Assembly (NCBI GenBank): GCA_000499405.2
Contig: HG738143.1
Coordinates: 186,001-250,000, forward strand
Source of the DNA: Onchocerca volvulus
Lineage: Eukaryota > Nematoda > Chromadorea > Rhabditida > Onchocercidae
Reading direction: 5' to 3'
Length of the DNA: 64,000 bases
Notes under the pieces: model-generated
Databases searched by the model: none
The model's input: the letters and a program-made list of their open reading frames with translations, nothing else
What the model was told of the DNA's origin: nothing
Translations under genes and position numbers: made by a program
Shown here: in pieces, positions 12,301 through 25,783 of the stretch
Numbering within the stretch: position 1 is the stretch's first letter
How the letters are laid out: the number at the start of each line of letters is the position of its first letter

Positions 12301-14424
12301 CGAATTGAAAAATTCCTCAGCCGCAGTTCCAACAGCAAGTACTACCCGACCACGTGATAACTCACAACACATGTCTAAAAATAAAATCAACAACACATAT
12401 AAAGTGCCATATCAACAAAAAAAAAGAAATGAAAATTTTTTCGAAATTTTGTAGAATCATTAACATCTTAGTTGACTGAAAACAAATGATATGAACCAAT
12501 GAAATGAGCAGTATTTGATCTGATTTATAAAAATTCTATTTTTTTTTTTTCAGTAGTTTCTACTTACTTCACATTTTTTTTTTCTGAAAATAAGTTAGCT
12601 GTTAAAAAAAAAAGTGTAAATTAATATGTATTGAAATATAAATAAACCCAAACACTCCAAACTTATTAATTCTTATCAAATGATAGCTGGCACTGGTAGA
12701 ATGAAAATTTTGAATGAAATTATCTAATAACATGCATACATCACACGCCTGTTTCATATAGAATCATATCAATTCTTAGTTATATTATTAGCAGAAAACA
12801 GATTTATCTAATCAAATAAAAATAATTAATTTTACTTTTGATATTATGTCGCAATTGAATAAATGTAGCGGCAAGAGGTAGACATGCATCAGTATACAAC
12901 GCGCTGCGTAAACATGTATCAGAGCTTGGATTTACCGTCCACGTCACATTATCACCATCTTTGACAAATCTTATGCTGTTTCCTTGATAAGCCTATTGTA
13001 ATCCTTGTTAATTATCTTTTCAAAAAAGAAAATATATATCTATATAAAATGTAATTTCCAATAATTTTGTTGAAATATTCATATTAATTTTCAGCAGATT
13101 ATTCGGTATATTGTGTTTTATTTGAGTCATAATTACAAAATTAGGAAAGATGCTTATGATATGATCATTCAAAAATTTATTTTAAACCACTCAAAAATCA
13201 TTAATTAAAACCATCAATTATTAGATTGCAAAATTTTCGATTTAAAAATGACAGTCTTTCCAAAATCCAAAAATACTAACCATGTAAACAAGAAAGAGAT
13301 CCTTTACTAAGTGTTGTTCCTGTGAGAATAGCGTAAGCGATGAAAGATCAATACTTTCCATCTAAACATTGGAAAGTGTTAGAATATTTGTTAAAATTTA
13401 GTATTATTTTTTTTTCAATTCTATATTTTCTGAGTTTTTAAATCTGAAAATTCAAAATTTAAGATAAGATGACTTATATGCATCTATCGAATTCGAAATA
13501 TAAATTCCTACAGGTCTCAAAAAAAACTATTAAAATACCCTGATTGATTGAGAAAATAGTGAGAAAAGTGGAAAAAACAGTCCAGTGGGAAAAATTAATA
13601 ACAAGCTGAATAAAAGAACGAAGAACATAAGTGAAATAAAAATAACTGAAAATTATAATATGTAGACATAAAATCAAGCATTCAAATGATCTATCTTATA
13701 ATAATAAACACTGACAATAAAAAATTTCCTATAGATATATGTAAATAAAGATAATATGGGCTAGATTTATAGATTTAAATGAATAAAATCAAGTAAACTA
13801 TCTTTTTTTGAAGCTTGCGATAATTAGCCAGATGTAAATGAAAAATGGGAAGAAATACCGGTGTAAAATAAGCATCCGGTTCTGATGAACAATATTCAGT
13901 AGGTAAACTGAACGTTGAGAATGGTAAAAGTTTCGATACTGCAAAAATAGTATTAGTAAATATTTGATTACGAATAATTTAAACAAGAAAAAATATATAG
14001 TTATAAGCATAGTGAAGTGGTGTAAATTAATTTATAATCTATTTTTTTTTTTTAAATAATCAAGTATCATTTCATAACGACTTCGGTAATGTAGAAATGC
14101 TTTAACATTACTTTAGTAATAATTGAGACCGAAGCTCTCAGCACATTTATCATATTCAGTGATCGACTGATAAGTCTCAAATATTTGTACAAGTAAATTA
14201 TTTGAATGAGTGCTAATTATTGATTAAATAAAATTAAACACTTACTAGGCGAAAAAAAAAACCATTCATAATTATTGAACAAGTAATTCAGAGAAATTAC
14301 GAACAAAAAAAATGAAAAAATAACGAGAATCTTACTAAATCTTATTTATATGATAAGTTTTAAGACTATCAAAAAAAAAAGAAAACATACCAATTTGTTT
14401 TCGACATCGTTTCCACTTTTCCAT
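6384..14424 (-). CDS. Gamma-tubulin complex component (GCP/Spc97-Spc98 family), C-terminus unresolved
   Basis: GCP proteins form the ring that binds gamma-tubulin and nucleates microtubules at centrosomes. Exons that join in frame, in transcript order: 14424-14391, 13938-13859, 13361-13281, 12992-12836, 12374-12157, 11480-11307, 11065-10974, 10834-10722, 9869-9799, 9696-9605, 9474-9353, 8963-8876, 8752-8670, 8364-8202, 7444-7300, 7076-6933, giving about 619 residues. Family landmarks in order: KDLFLVYM then QGNSIRFV (~56-75), the helical block SLTLAEVATYMRP (~165), YFELLFWWIRYGKIQDY (~230-247), FEDILKCGTYLNIAE (~300), HNFLLLQRSDW (~380), DSPLSLVFPS (~490), EEMLHFLNAYNL (~535) and SLEEILSFQNSFFAD (~573). 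These follow the GRIP1/GRIP2 order. The start chosen is the ATG in the first exon, 26 bases after acceptor TTTGTTTCAG. Two more likely exons, 6667-6605 and 6487-6384 (QKWNKYLGKMYSLLS), resemble the family C-terminus, but their phases do not join cleanly. It is more like GCP3 (C. elegans gip-1) than GCP2, but I cannot decide between them. Confidence 0.88.
11866..11903. other. Perfect 14-bp inverted repeat (hairpin) in a GCP intron
   Basis: AATTATCGATGGTA and its exact reverse complement TACCATCGATAATT flank a 10-base loop. It lies inside the intron between the exons ending at 12157 and starting at 11480. A perfect 14-bp stem is unusual against this background. The stem is too short for a typical microRNA precursor. 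Confidence 0.7.
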
Positions 14425-14504
14425 TTCAATAAGCGTCGTCGAATAACAACCTGAAACAAATTAAAATCTTGGGAACAAACTTCAATACTTAATAAATCTT
14501 AAAT

Positions 14505-15611
14505 CTATATAAATAAAAATGTAAATGTTGATTGTTACTTTCGATACAACATTGCAAGTTCTTCAACCGATTGCTTTGAAATTTTGATACATGTTCTAAA
14601 GTTGGCAAACCAGACAATCTCTACATCTAGAGAGACAGTTGAACAAAACAACAAAAAGATATTGTATACTCACAAGCACTGCGAAATTAAACATATTAGA
14701 AACGTGCGTTTTTTTTTCTTTCCTTTCTTTTGGTAAAAGCCGAAAATTTCAAATGGCACTACATTTATTGTAAACAAGAAGTGCTAAAAGTCAAGTGACG
14801 TGATTTGGATTTTCAAACGGACAATAAATGTGTTTACCGCCAAAAGGATAAACGTTTTTACCACCAAAAAGATAAGCATGTTTCCCGCCAAAAAATAAAC
14901 AGGTTTGCCGCCAAAATGCTCCAATTCACAAATAAACAAAATGAGGATAGGCAGTCAAGAGGCGACACGATGGAGATCAGGCGAGGGGGAGAAGCATCAA
15001 AAGGATTTAAAAGGATGGGATTTGGAGCTGAAGTTCATGTTCAAGTTCGAAGCTCTTGCACCAGTACAGCAATAACAACAGTTTAAAGTTCAAAGCGACA
15101 CAACATTAGCAATAATTCGACAAAGCAGTTGAGCAGCATTCATATGAGCGACGAAAGGGAAGGAAAACTCAATGATCAATCTGAATGGATATTTTTTGAT
15201 AATTGTTTGTTACGAAAGGTAACTTTTCCGATATTTATTGCTAATCTAGTTGAGTGAAAAAAGCAAGAAGGAAGAAGCGATTCCTCATCCAATCAGATTA
15301 CAATCCAAATTACAATTTGATCAGATTTTTTTTTTCTCCAACATTTTCCCACTCAATCAATCTGAGCCACAGTAATGTATGTATATGAAAAGTATATAAA
15401 AACATGCGTGTATTCGAATGCAACGCTGTGTCAAAATTTCAAAGCAATCGGTAAGAATTTTTGGAGATCTTAAATTTTGAACTAGTATAGATAAGGTATA
15501 TGTTTACGAACTTTTCTGTTTACGAACTTTCGGTGAAGTGGTTTTTATTGTGTTTACGAACTTTCGGAGATTTGAGATTTTGAATGAACATTCCCATTTT
15601 TATTTATATAG
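14505..15611. mobile_element. 1.1-kb element with terminal inverted repeats, non-autonomous
   Basis: The left end CTATATAAATAAAAATG (14505-14521) is matched exactly by its reverse complement at 15595-15611, and similarity continues imperfectly for about 10 more bases. Inside each end, in inverted orientation, lies a block containing ACCGATTGCTTTGAAATTTTGA (split here: ACCGATTGCTTTGAAATTTT + GA) at about 14564 and, reversed, at about 15430-15460. The interior holds four ~23-bp units with CCGCCAAAA (14831-14917) and three copies of TGTTTACGAACTTT (15501, 15517, 15551). A 93-codon frame at 14805-15086 crosses the first array; I find no transposase or helicase motif in it. Related ends occur at 61668 and 62331. 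The architecture fits a foldback or MITE-like element, or a Helitron relative; I cannot assign a superfamily. It ends about 80 bases upstream of the GCP start codon. Confidence 0.7.
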
Positions 15612-16640
15612 AATAGCTGGACATTTACATCCTTTTTTTCTTTTTATAAACTTGCCATGGTAACGCTTGACCGGTCCCAACTATTAAATGGAATAAAACG
15701 AATAATGCAAAAAAGAAAAAAAACTTTTCAAATTGTGTGAGATATAAAATTTCATTACGACCTGGAACCTTTCGTTGTATAACCAAACCGCTAGTTAGAG
15801 CATAATATCTCCGAAATTGTGTTTTGTATTCTAATTGTGTGATTGAATTAAATTGTTGTTGCGTGATGGGGTTACGTTCAAATTTGTTGGATACATATCT
15901 TGACTTACGTGGTGTTTTGACGTGTTTGCCGTGTATTAAATATCCGGATTACGTTTACGTGACTTGCTATTATATTATTATTAATTCGAAGTTTTTTTTG
16001 GTCACAAAAAAAAAGATATCATTTGTATATATTTGAAAAATATTGCATATTTACTTCTACTGATTGAACATTTTATTTTTATCAATTTCTGCTTCTATTT
16101 TGTTATAGATTTATAGCGCCGCAAATATGAGAATGAAAAAATACAGAATGCTGCAGTATTAAACTATTTATGTCTAATTAATTTAATAATATTAAAAAAA
16201 TGTACCAATCTAGTGACAAATTAAAGCGGATAAGTAAGTATACGACTAGTGGATCAATTTGAAAATGATTAAGTAACATTTCCGGAATGCTATCAGGAGT
16301 TAAGCAAAGAAAAAGAATTTTGGGGACAAATATTTCAAATTATTGGTTTGCATAATTAAAAAGATATAAAAAAAAAAGTTAACTAAAGAACATTATTTAT
16401 TTGAGCTGTTGTTGTTTCATCTAATTTCTTATACATCTAATTTGCCCACATTTAGCTTATTCATTCATGTTTTACCTATCTGATCCATATTCAAATTATA
16501 CACTTAATTTTTAGGTTTCGGATTTCTGCTTCGAATTTTGCATTAAATGATTAAATAATTAATTTATTACAAACGTACGTTTGGATATTATTATTCGTCG
16601 TTGCTCAATTTCCTCCTCTTCTATATTAATATTGATGATA
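15612..16640. other. Intergenic spacer between divergent genes
   Basis: This lies between the inverted-repeat element and the exportin-1 leader. An open frame at 15824-16036 has no recognisable family and no supporting splice structure. Promoters for the GCP and exportin genes should lie here or in the element, but I see no motif I can name. Confidence 0.4.
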
Positions 16641-16852
16641 TTTTCAGTACGCGCTAACAGCTTCGTCACCAGTGTGTGTCGTGTGTACTGTGTGCGTGCG
16701 AGTGTGTCTGAGTGAGTGTGCGCGTGTTATAAGTGTGAAATATTTATTTTCTTGAAAAACAAAAAAAGATCGAAAGATCAAGACGTGCGATCAGACATCG
16801 AAAATAGTTTTCACCGCATTGAAGCATTCATTTCTTTTGCCGTTTTGACAAT
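16641..16852 (+). promoter_or_regulatory. Exportin-1 5' leader with putative trans-splice acceptor
   Basis: A strong acceptor, ATTTTCAG ending at 16647, is followed by an ATG-free leader up to the start codon at 16853. No upstream coding exon fits. This matches a nematode outron/spliced-leader acceptor, although a cis-spliced 5'-UTR exon is also possible. The leader contains a GT/GC-rich stretch at 16668-16735 (TGTGTGCGTGCGAGTGTG and similar) that stands out from the AT-rich surroundings. Confidence 0.5.
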
Positions 16853-19800
16853 ATGACTATGATGACCGTTGCGGCTTTGCAAAAAGCTGGTGAAGCACTG
16901 CTATCATCCGAAAAAATCGAAATACCACTTCTTGATCAGGTATTTTTTGTATGATTTCTAGTTCTATTATGGTTTACTATCAACAATCTTGTCTTCATTA
17001 TAATATTAACTCATGCTATAAGTTTTTTTAGTTATAATCTTAGCTTGTCCATCAAAAAATATCTTTGTTCATAATCTTTTCTCGACCTAATCCTTACTTT
17101 TCGTACCCGTGACTTTCCTTTGTCCATTTTCCTTGCTTTTGAAGTTATCATCGAATTAGATTCTAAAAGTTGCTGATTGTATTTTTGAATTTTCGATTAC
17201 GTTAAAGAAATCGAAATACTACTTTCAGGTTGTGAATATAATGAATCATTCGACAGGTGAAACTCAACAACTTGCATCAAAGATTCTTACAGAGCTGAAG
17301 CAAAAGGACACATCATGGACACGTGTTGATGGTATTTTAGAGTACAGTCAATTGATGGAAACTAAATATTATGCATTGCAAATATTGGAATCATTGATTG
17401 AAACACGGTGGAAATCACTACCACGTGAACAATGCGATGGTATGCAAATATACTGGGTTACGATATCGTACATAACAAAATATTATTCATTTGAAAAAAA
17501 GTATTACTCAGAAGGGTGATAACAATGATATATTCATGTAATAGAGATGGTAAACGAGGTTGCTGCAGTCATGTCCCTATGGATAAAAATGACCGTAAAC
17601 ACGGCATATTCAGTATTTAATCGATTTTTACTAATACTATCATTGTAAATTCAAATGAAGCGGAAATATTTTTTCTAATTTCGAAATAGTCGTATATTTA
17701 GTCAGAATCCAATTAGGCTAAAGAAATGTAGGACAAAATTTTAGGTGTTCATTTTAATATGTTAAGATATATCATGCAAATATTTCAAAAGAATAAACGA
17801 ATAATAATGTGCAAGTTTTGAATTTATAATATTGGTGTTATATGTTTTAGGCATAAAAGCGTTCATCGTTGACCTCGTGATAAAGATCAGCAATGAGGAA
17901 ATTACAAATCCACAAATGAAAACGTATCTTCAAAAGTTAAATTTGGTTCTTGTGCAGGTAAAGATATATGTAGAGATATACTATATATTATTATATATTT
18001 TTGTCCTTTCTATATAGTTTTATCAGATCTTTGTTTGGTAATTTTTACATAGTTTTATCAGATGTTTGCCTTCATTTGAATAACATCCAACGTTATAATC
18101 TTTCGTATTTCCAGATTGTTAAACAGGAGTGGCCGAAACACTGGCCAACATTTATGGCTGATATTGTTGGTGCTAGCAAAGTAAACGATAATCTTTGCTT
18201 AAATAACATGATCATTTTGCGTCTACTCAGGTAATAAGATTTCTATTCATATGATCTAATGCAAGAATCGGAATCAATTCAGGTGAAGGTGGAAAGCTTG
18301 TTTTTATATTTCCATTTGAAAATTCTAGAATCGCAATGAATTTACAATGAATTTGCAATAGAAGTGATATAGTAATGAATATAGTAGTAATGTTTTTTTT
18401 TACCATCTGTTCTAGTCTCTTCAAAATCTGGGATGATCTCTGCATTAAATCTTGAAGTATTAGATGCAGTATGCTCTCAAGATACTGCAGCCGTTTTCAT
18501 TGCCACATGCTTTTGATCAATGATTTCTTCAATTGTTTCAGCGAAGAAGTATTTGATTTTGATGGTGAAATGACTCAGGCAAAGGCTCATCATCTGAAAA
18601 AGACATTTTGCAGCGAATTTCAAGCTGTTTTTAATCTGTGCTATACAGTCATGGTAATGTTCTCCTCATTTGGAACATGAAAGCTTAATTTCAAAAAAGA
18701 TGAATAAGTCGTAAATATAGTTTCTGTTGAAATGTAAAGATTTTTTTTTTTTTTAGGAATCATCCGATAATGCAGCTTTAGTGGATGCAACATTGCATAC
18801 ATTACATCGCTTCATGAGCTGGATTCCTATTGGCTATATTTTCGAGACTAACTTGATCGATTTGCTTACTAAAAAAGTACCTGTTTTCATGTACTTAAAA
18901 TATAAGATATTTTGAACCTAAAATCAATTTAGAGGAAAGCTTCTTAAATCATTGCATCGGTTCTATAAGGATAATACATGGTTTTGTGAAATATGAGAAT
19001 AGGAGCCCAGGATATCAATTAGGCGACTAAACCAATGAATTTCTTAGTTTAACTGTTTATCATTGCAAAAAAATTTTACTTGAATTATCAAGAGAAGCCT
19101 TATTAAAATTTAGTTTTATTAAAAACGTAGATTTATCCTTTTTTTTTTCTTTTTTTTTTTATATTTTGATTCATCTATCATAATAGTTGTTGATAATAAA
19201 CCAAATTCATCCCTTTTTTCCTGCAAAAGCATGAAATATCAAGATAATGCCGATTCTCTTAGTGTATCTGCTCATACAGATTTGCAATGTGAGGATTTAC
19301 TCTTACTTTTTTCAGTTTCTCGGAGTGGCAATCTTTCGTTGCATTACAGTACAGTGTTTAAGTGAAATTGCATCATTAAGTGTAGCACAAATGGAACAAC
19401 AAAACGCACTTTATGTTAATCAGATCAAATCATTGTTCAGAAATTCGATGGTGCAGGTGAATTTTTGATTTTCAGCAAATTAAATTTTGGAAAATTCTTT
19501 TTGCTAATTCTGTTTACATTTATGACAGTTATGAAGAGAAAAAGAGAATTTGGGCCATATGTTGCTTGATCGTGTGATATATGAGCCGTAAGCCATATGT
19601 TGCTTGATCATATGATATATGAGCTGTAATCTTTTATTCAATCCCATGTATATTATTTTCATTCTTATTCTCTCTGTTTTCCTTTAATTCTTTTTTTTCT
19701 TTTAATAGTCTTTTTGTACATAATTATAAAATCGACAGCAGGATTTGCTTTTTGTATGACAAATAATCGAATTGCATACATTTATAACTTTTGTATATTA

Positions 19801-22800
19801 GTTTCCTGAAGTAGATATCTTAATTTTAATAAGTTCGTTGTAAATATTCAGAAAGATTATTATAGATTATGAATACAATTGATCCCGGAGTTGATCTCTC
19901 TGACGCTTATCGACGTGGTACTGATGCTGATCAAAAGTTTATAGCCAATTTGGCGCAATTTTTGGGAACATTTTTGAAAGAAAATTCCCAGCTTGTTGAA
20001 GTCTTTGGTGACAAATTGGATCTAAAAAATACAGTTGAATTAGATCTGAAAAATGCACATGAAATGGTAAATTATATTATTTTGACAATTGGGCAACCTT
20101 TGGAAGTCAATTTTATTTCTCTATTGTACTACTTGCTCATCAAATAAAGATGGAATTGCGAATTGAAAATTATATAGAGAAAAGGGGGCCGTTGTTAGGC
20201 TAACATATCTTGTTATTCTTGTTGAAACATTTAAATTTTTGACTGCTTTCTTTTAACTCCAGATGAAAGATATCGTTTTCAGGCATTGCAATATTTGCTG
20301 AAGATAAGTATGGTTGATGATGTGGAAGTATTTAAAATTTGTTTGGACTACTGGAACTGGCTTTGTGCGGAACTGTACCGAGAATTCCCGTTCCAAATCG
20401 ATCGTCCAATAATAAGTGCGTTTCCAATGTTTGTGGGGCATCAGGAACCTCCTCGACGTTTGCTCTATAATAATGTTTTATCCGAGGTATGATTTTAAAC
20501 GAATAAAATTTTTTTTTAAATTTTTTCATATCATCAATTTAGGCCAAAGATTAGGATTGAGCATTCACAGTCAAAAATAATCCATTTTTCCGACATATGG
20601 CGTGAAGCTTTGAAGCAGTAGATTTTTTAATGTTTTGGATAGCTATTATCATAATATAGTCTAGTAATACTTAAAATAGCTAACTGATCTGTATGTTAAT
20701 TGGTTTTAAAGGTTTTAGTATATTTTTAGGACGAAGTTTTTCGAGAAAGATGTACAATAATTACAATGTACTACATGTAATCAGACTTTAAAACTATAGT
20801 TAACATTTACAGTTACGATTAGTAATGATCTCGAGAATGGCAAAGCCGGAAGAAGTGCTTGTCGTTGAAAATGATCAAGGTGAAGTGGTGCGCGAACTTA
20901 TCAAGGATACGGATTCAATTACCCTTTACAAAACGATGAGGGAAACTTTAGGTATATATTTTACAAATGGAGCTTTCAGCTTAGAAGAATGAACAGATTG
21001 AGCATGGGAAAGGTAGTGCATTACATATTTCGTAAAGATTTTTGGTTTTGTTTCGGAAAAAGAGGAGGAAATTATTCGAAGTGAGCATTTGGTTAGCACT
21101 TTGATTTCTAGTATATTTCAGTTTACCTAACTCATCTTGATTACAAGGATACTGAAATGAAAATGACTGAAAAGTTACAAAATCAAGTGAATGGCAAAGA
21201 ATGGTCATGGAAAAATCTGAATACGGTAATATTTCTAAACTTACCGAAATATGATTACATCCTCCGTATAACGTCCTGAACAGTTTCTTGATTGCTGATT
21301 TGCTTATGCAACTAAAGAATTTTGTTTTAGCTTTGCTGGGCAATAGGCTCAATCAGTGGCGCAATGATGGAAGAGGATGAGAAACGATTTTTAGTTGGAG
21401 TAATTAGAGGTATTTTTAATTCTTTCTTTTCAGAAATTTCATGCCAACTTTTATTTAAAATATACGTTAGTTAGAAGTAGTATCTCTAAGTAAACTTTTT
21501 TTACAGATTTACTGGGATTATGTGAACAAAAACGTGGTAAAGACAACAAGTCAGTTATTGCATCAAATATAATGTATGTCGTTGGACAGTATCCACGTTT
21601 CCTGCGAGCTCATTGGAAATTCTTAAAGACTGTTATTAACAAACTGTTCGAATTTATGCACGAAACACATGAGGGGGTGCAAGATATGGCTTGTGATACT
21701 TTCATTAAAGTAGCGCATAAATGCAAACGTCATTTTGTTCTGGTACGAATTTTTTGAATAAGGAAATGAATCTAAATATGAAAGGTTTCTCAAACAGTAA
21801 TATATTAAAATTTGTTTCCAAAATATTCTTGTTTGATGAATTTATCGAACAGTTGAAGCACCAGTTTGTAGTGTTTTGCTCTTACGAATTCAATTTTGAA
21901 TAATAATGATGCGGTTGTAATATTAGGACTACTGGTACTAGGATTTTAAAAAATTGATAGTCGATTTTTCTAAAAACAAAAAAAAAAAAAAAAAGCTATC
22001 ATTGTGATTAGGATTTAAAAAGAAAAAATTTTCTCGAATTATATATATGGCTTTATGAACTATGAATAATTAATAATGCTTCGTATTAATATTGTAAGAG
22101 ATTTTTAAGTACTTGATAGATTAGGTAATTCACAGCTATCATTGTTCTCTCTTTTATTTGCATGAATCATATATTGTAGATATTTGAAGAATCATCTATC
22201 AAATTTCAGACTCAAGCAGGTGAAACAGGTCCATTCATTGATGAAATTTTGAGCGGACTGAATTCAATTATTTGTGACTTATCTCCGCAACAAGTTCACG
22301 TTTTTTATGAAGCTGTTGGATGTCTCATATCTGCACAAACTGATCCGGCTATTCGCGAAAGCCTTATTGAACGTCTGATGCAGCTACCAAATTCGATTTG
22401 GGAAGAAATTATTTCACATGCCAGTCAGGTTGATTTTTTTTTTTCAGGATTTTAAATTTTTTCTGTTTTCAAGATTCTGTAACAATACTAACTGCAATGA
22501 TAAAATGATTGCTCATGCAGAGAAGTCATACTCATTCTAATCGTGCAACAATATATACGAAACGTTAATTGATAGGAATACTGTTGTCTTTTATAATGTT
22601 GAGAAAGAGGAGATGGATATTTGGAATGATAAGGTGATTCTTAATAGTGGTCATATTAAAGTGCTTGTAGCACCTGGAAAAAAAATGAGAAGAGATATCG
22701 CGAATTTCAGGATATTAATGTAATGAAAGAACAGGAAGTTGTTAAAAATATTGTCAATATCTTGAAAACAAATGTTGCTGCTTGTCGTTCGATTGGTGAA

Positions 22801-25783
22801 CCTTTCATTTGTCAGGTGCGCTCAGTTTTGATTGTTTTCCTGAAAATTTCGAAAGATTATTCTGAATAAATTAGTTCTTAAATTAACATTCCGAATTTTC
22901 AGCTTTCGAAAATTTATCTGGATATGTTGAATGTTTACAAAGTTACTTCGGAAAATATCAGTGGTTTAGTGGCACAGTCAGGTGAAGAAATTCTCAAGCA
23001 ACCTCTACTGAAGCAGATGAGAGCTGTTAAACGTGAAATACTGACACTTATTTCAACATGGGTTGGTAAAACTCAGGATGCAAATGTGAGATTTTTTATT
23101 GAAAGTAGCAGGATGGAAATATTGTGAATTAATATAGTAAATGATATCTCGTAATTTTTTTTTCTCACAATTCATTTGTCTCGGTTGCTTTCTTGATAAC
23201 TAAGGATGAAGAATGACTCAAGTTTTATGTTGATTTGCATTTGGAGGAAAATTCTGAAATTATAATTCCTCTCTGTATGTATGTATGTGGATTTTGAAGG
23301 AAAGCTTAATAATTTCAGGTTGTATTGGAAAATTTTGTTCCTCCGTTGTTTGATGCAGTTCTTTTTGATTATCAACGTAATTGTTCAGCAGCTCGTGAAC
23401 CAAAAGTCCTTTCATTACTCTCTATTATCGTTTCGCAACTACAGGTAGTTGATTGTGACTGAGTTTTTTCTCACTTCTTAGTTGCCGAAAGTTTATGACA
23501 TTTTTATCCTTTTAATATAGTATTAAATTAGAAGAGAGAAAATGGTTATTGTAAAAAGAAAAAACGGATTTTTTATGCGAATGATATGGAAATCCTTGTA
23601 TACGTTGCAGTAAATTTGAATTTCGTTGCAGTCAGCTATTAACCCAGAAGTGATCCGTATACTGGATGCTGTCTTTACTTGTACTTTGGAAATGATCAAT
23701 CGCGATATGGAAGAATACCCGGAACACCGCCTGAATTTTTTCAGTCTTCTTCAAGCTTTAAATCACGAATGCTTCGATGTGCTTATATCACTTCCTCCGG
23801 AACTTTTCCGTTTAATTGTGGATGCTGTTGTTTGGGCTTTCAAGCATACTATGAGAAATATTGCAGAAATCGGTGTTTTTTTTTTTTTTTTTTCATTGTG
23901 AAATGAATTTCAATTATTTTTAAATGATAATTGAATTTTAATATTTTAGATGAATTAATATGTAATTGTCGAAAAAATCGAAGTTTTATTCTCAAATTTC
24001 AATAAATGAACCAGAATGCTCACTTAGCCAAAACATTTTTTATAACACCAAATAAATAAAATGTTTTTATATTATAGGTTTGGATATCCTAAAGGATATG
24101 CTTACCCAATTCGGTGTGCATGCAAATAAAGAGCGGGCGCAAACTTTTTACAAACTTTTTTTCATGGAAATACTTGTTCATGTACTAACTGTTGTCACGG
24201 ATAGTAATCAAATCAAAATTCTTGGTAAGTAAACAAGAATAATAAATGAAGCTGACAAAGGACCTCCTTGATTAGCTTAATTTACTTTAATATTTAAATA
24301 TTGTGGTTATACTGGCAATTTCATCATATATTTATGAGATTGACATTGCGTTTGAAAAATTATGGATATTGAAATAGATGTGGTTATCTTCTGTATATCC
24401 TGTATCATCCTATGCTATTTTTATTATTGTTACTACAGTGTCCTAAACTAATTTTATTATACTACCGTTGTTATTTTTGTATTCATTATTATTGTTATCA
24501 CTGCATCTATTTTATTATTATTGTTATTAAATCCAGAAGATTTGTTACAACAATAATAATAAATAATAGGTATAATAACTATAACAATAAGTATAGTAAA
24601 AAATAATAAATTATAGATATAAGAAACAGGTGAATAGTAAATACGAACAAATGATAGCAGTAATAATTAATATTAATAGTATTAAAAAGCCTAATTATCT
24701 TGCAATTTGTTTGCAGGATTATCGTGCTATGCGGATATTTTATGTACTTTATTCTATGCGGCCGAAATGTCCATCACTGAGCAGCTGAATCCACCTCAGT
24801 CAAACATCGATTATATTTATATGCACATCAGCGAAACCTTTGCTCAAGCGTTCGACAATCTCACGCCGTAAGTTTATATTTTCTCCTTGTATTGTTATTG
24901 CCATGATGTGTTAGGTAGTTGGTTAAATTCCTTTGTTCCATTTATTTTAGATTTTTAAGGAATGAAACTTTCACGATATGATGTACAGTGAACAACTAAA
25001 ATCGAAAAAGTTATGATTAAATATTAAAAGATACAATGCAGGAAGATGATGGTCTGCATTATTTTAGATTATCTTTTTTTGAACCTTTGGTAATTTCATC
25101 TTCTTTCAAATTGCTTTTTAGTGATCAAATTCGCGTCACAGTGAAAGGCTTTTTTTCATTCAATGTCGATTCAGTGAAAATGAAAAATCATTTGCGTGAT
25201 TTCTTAGTCCAGATCAAGGTACGTTTTTCATCTTATTATTTCTATCAATTATGATTCATGATGAAAATTAATATATATTTGAACTTCTGGTTGCAACATC
25301 AAAGACTTTGAATGGGAAAACAAATTATAAAAGTGTGAATGCTGATTGTGATTGCTTAATTGCTAAAATGTGATTTTTTTGGGAATTGTGTAAATCTGCT
25401 TGAGACTTCTTGTAATATTACGTAGGAATAGGAAATATTTTTTGTATTCGAAAGATTAATAATCATAATTCTGTTTTATTTTTCGTTCCAAAATTTTTAA
25501 TTCGTTATTTTCTATTTTTTTTTTCATACAGGAGAGAGTTGGTGAAGATACATCTGATTTGTTCATTGAAGAGCGGGAGCAGGAGATTCAGAACGTCCAA
25601 AATGCAAAAAAAGAGGTAACAAAGAGCTATTCGTAAAATTAGAAGTTCAAAGCGCAGAAAATGGTAGAATGCAGAAATATTCATTAATTCTCTTTTCAAT
25701 CTTTATAAAGAATTTTTCTAATATTTCAGGTTCCTGGCATGCTAAATCCGCATGAGATCGCTGACGATGATTCGATGAAATAG
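16853..25783 (+). CDS. xpo-1: Exportin-1 (XPO1/CRM1 nuclear export receptor)
   Basis: This HEAT-repeat karyopherin carries leucine-rich-NES cargo out of the nucleus together with Ran-GTP. Exons: 16853-16939, 17229-17439, 17851-17957, 18115-18230, 18542-18653, 18757-18876, 19316-19456, 19866-20066, 20283-20486, 20813-20951, 21122-21225, 21331-21409, 21507-21742, 22210-22428, 22711-22815, 22903-23085, 23319-23444, 23632-23872, 24078-24224, 24717-24867, 25122-25218, 25532-25615, 25730-25783. They sum to 3264 bases (1087 residues plus stop) with every phase closing, close to the family's ~1070-1080. The importin-beta N-terminal region covers ~30-110 ([18 protein letters not shown]), the CRIME-like region follows ([12 protein letters not shown]), the acidic-loop segment is [18 protein letters not shown] (~454), the NES-groove region is ~515-620 ([16 protein letters not shown]), and the tail is acidic (ADDDSMK). 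The cysteine equivalent to human Cys528, the leptomycin B target, is present as Cys516 in [10 protein letters not shown]. No internal stops were found. Confidence 0.97.
19554..19627. repeat. Two-copy 38-bp direct repeat in an exportin intron
   Basis: GCCATATGTTGCTTGATC followed by (A/G)T(A/G)TGATATATGAGC is found at 19554 and 19592. Both copies are intronic and differ at only a few positions. Confidence 0.8.

Noticed and set aside
14805..15086. 93-codon frame inside the inverted-repeat element
   Set aside because: Its first half is the translated ~23-bp repeat, and the rest shows no transposase, integrase or helicase motif. Kept only as part of the element.
18227..18445. Minus-strand open frame and an exon-like stretch in an exportin intron
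   Set aside because: The exportin exons on both sides join in phase without it, and it has no family similarity.
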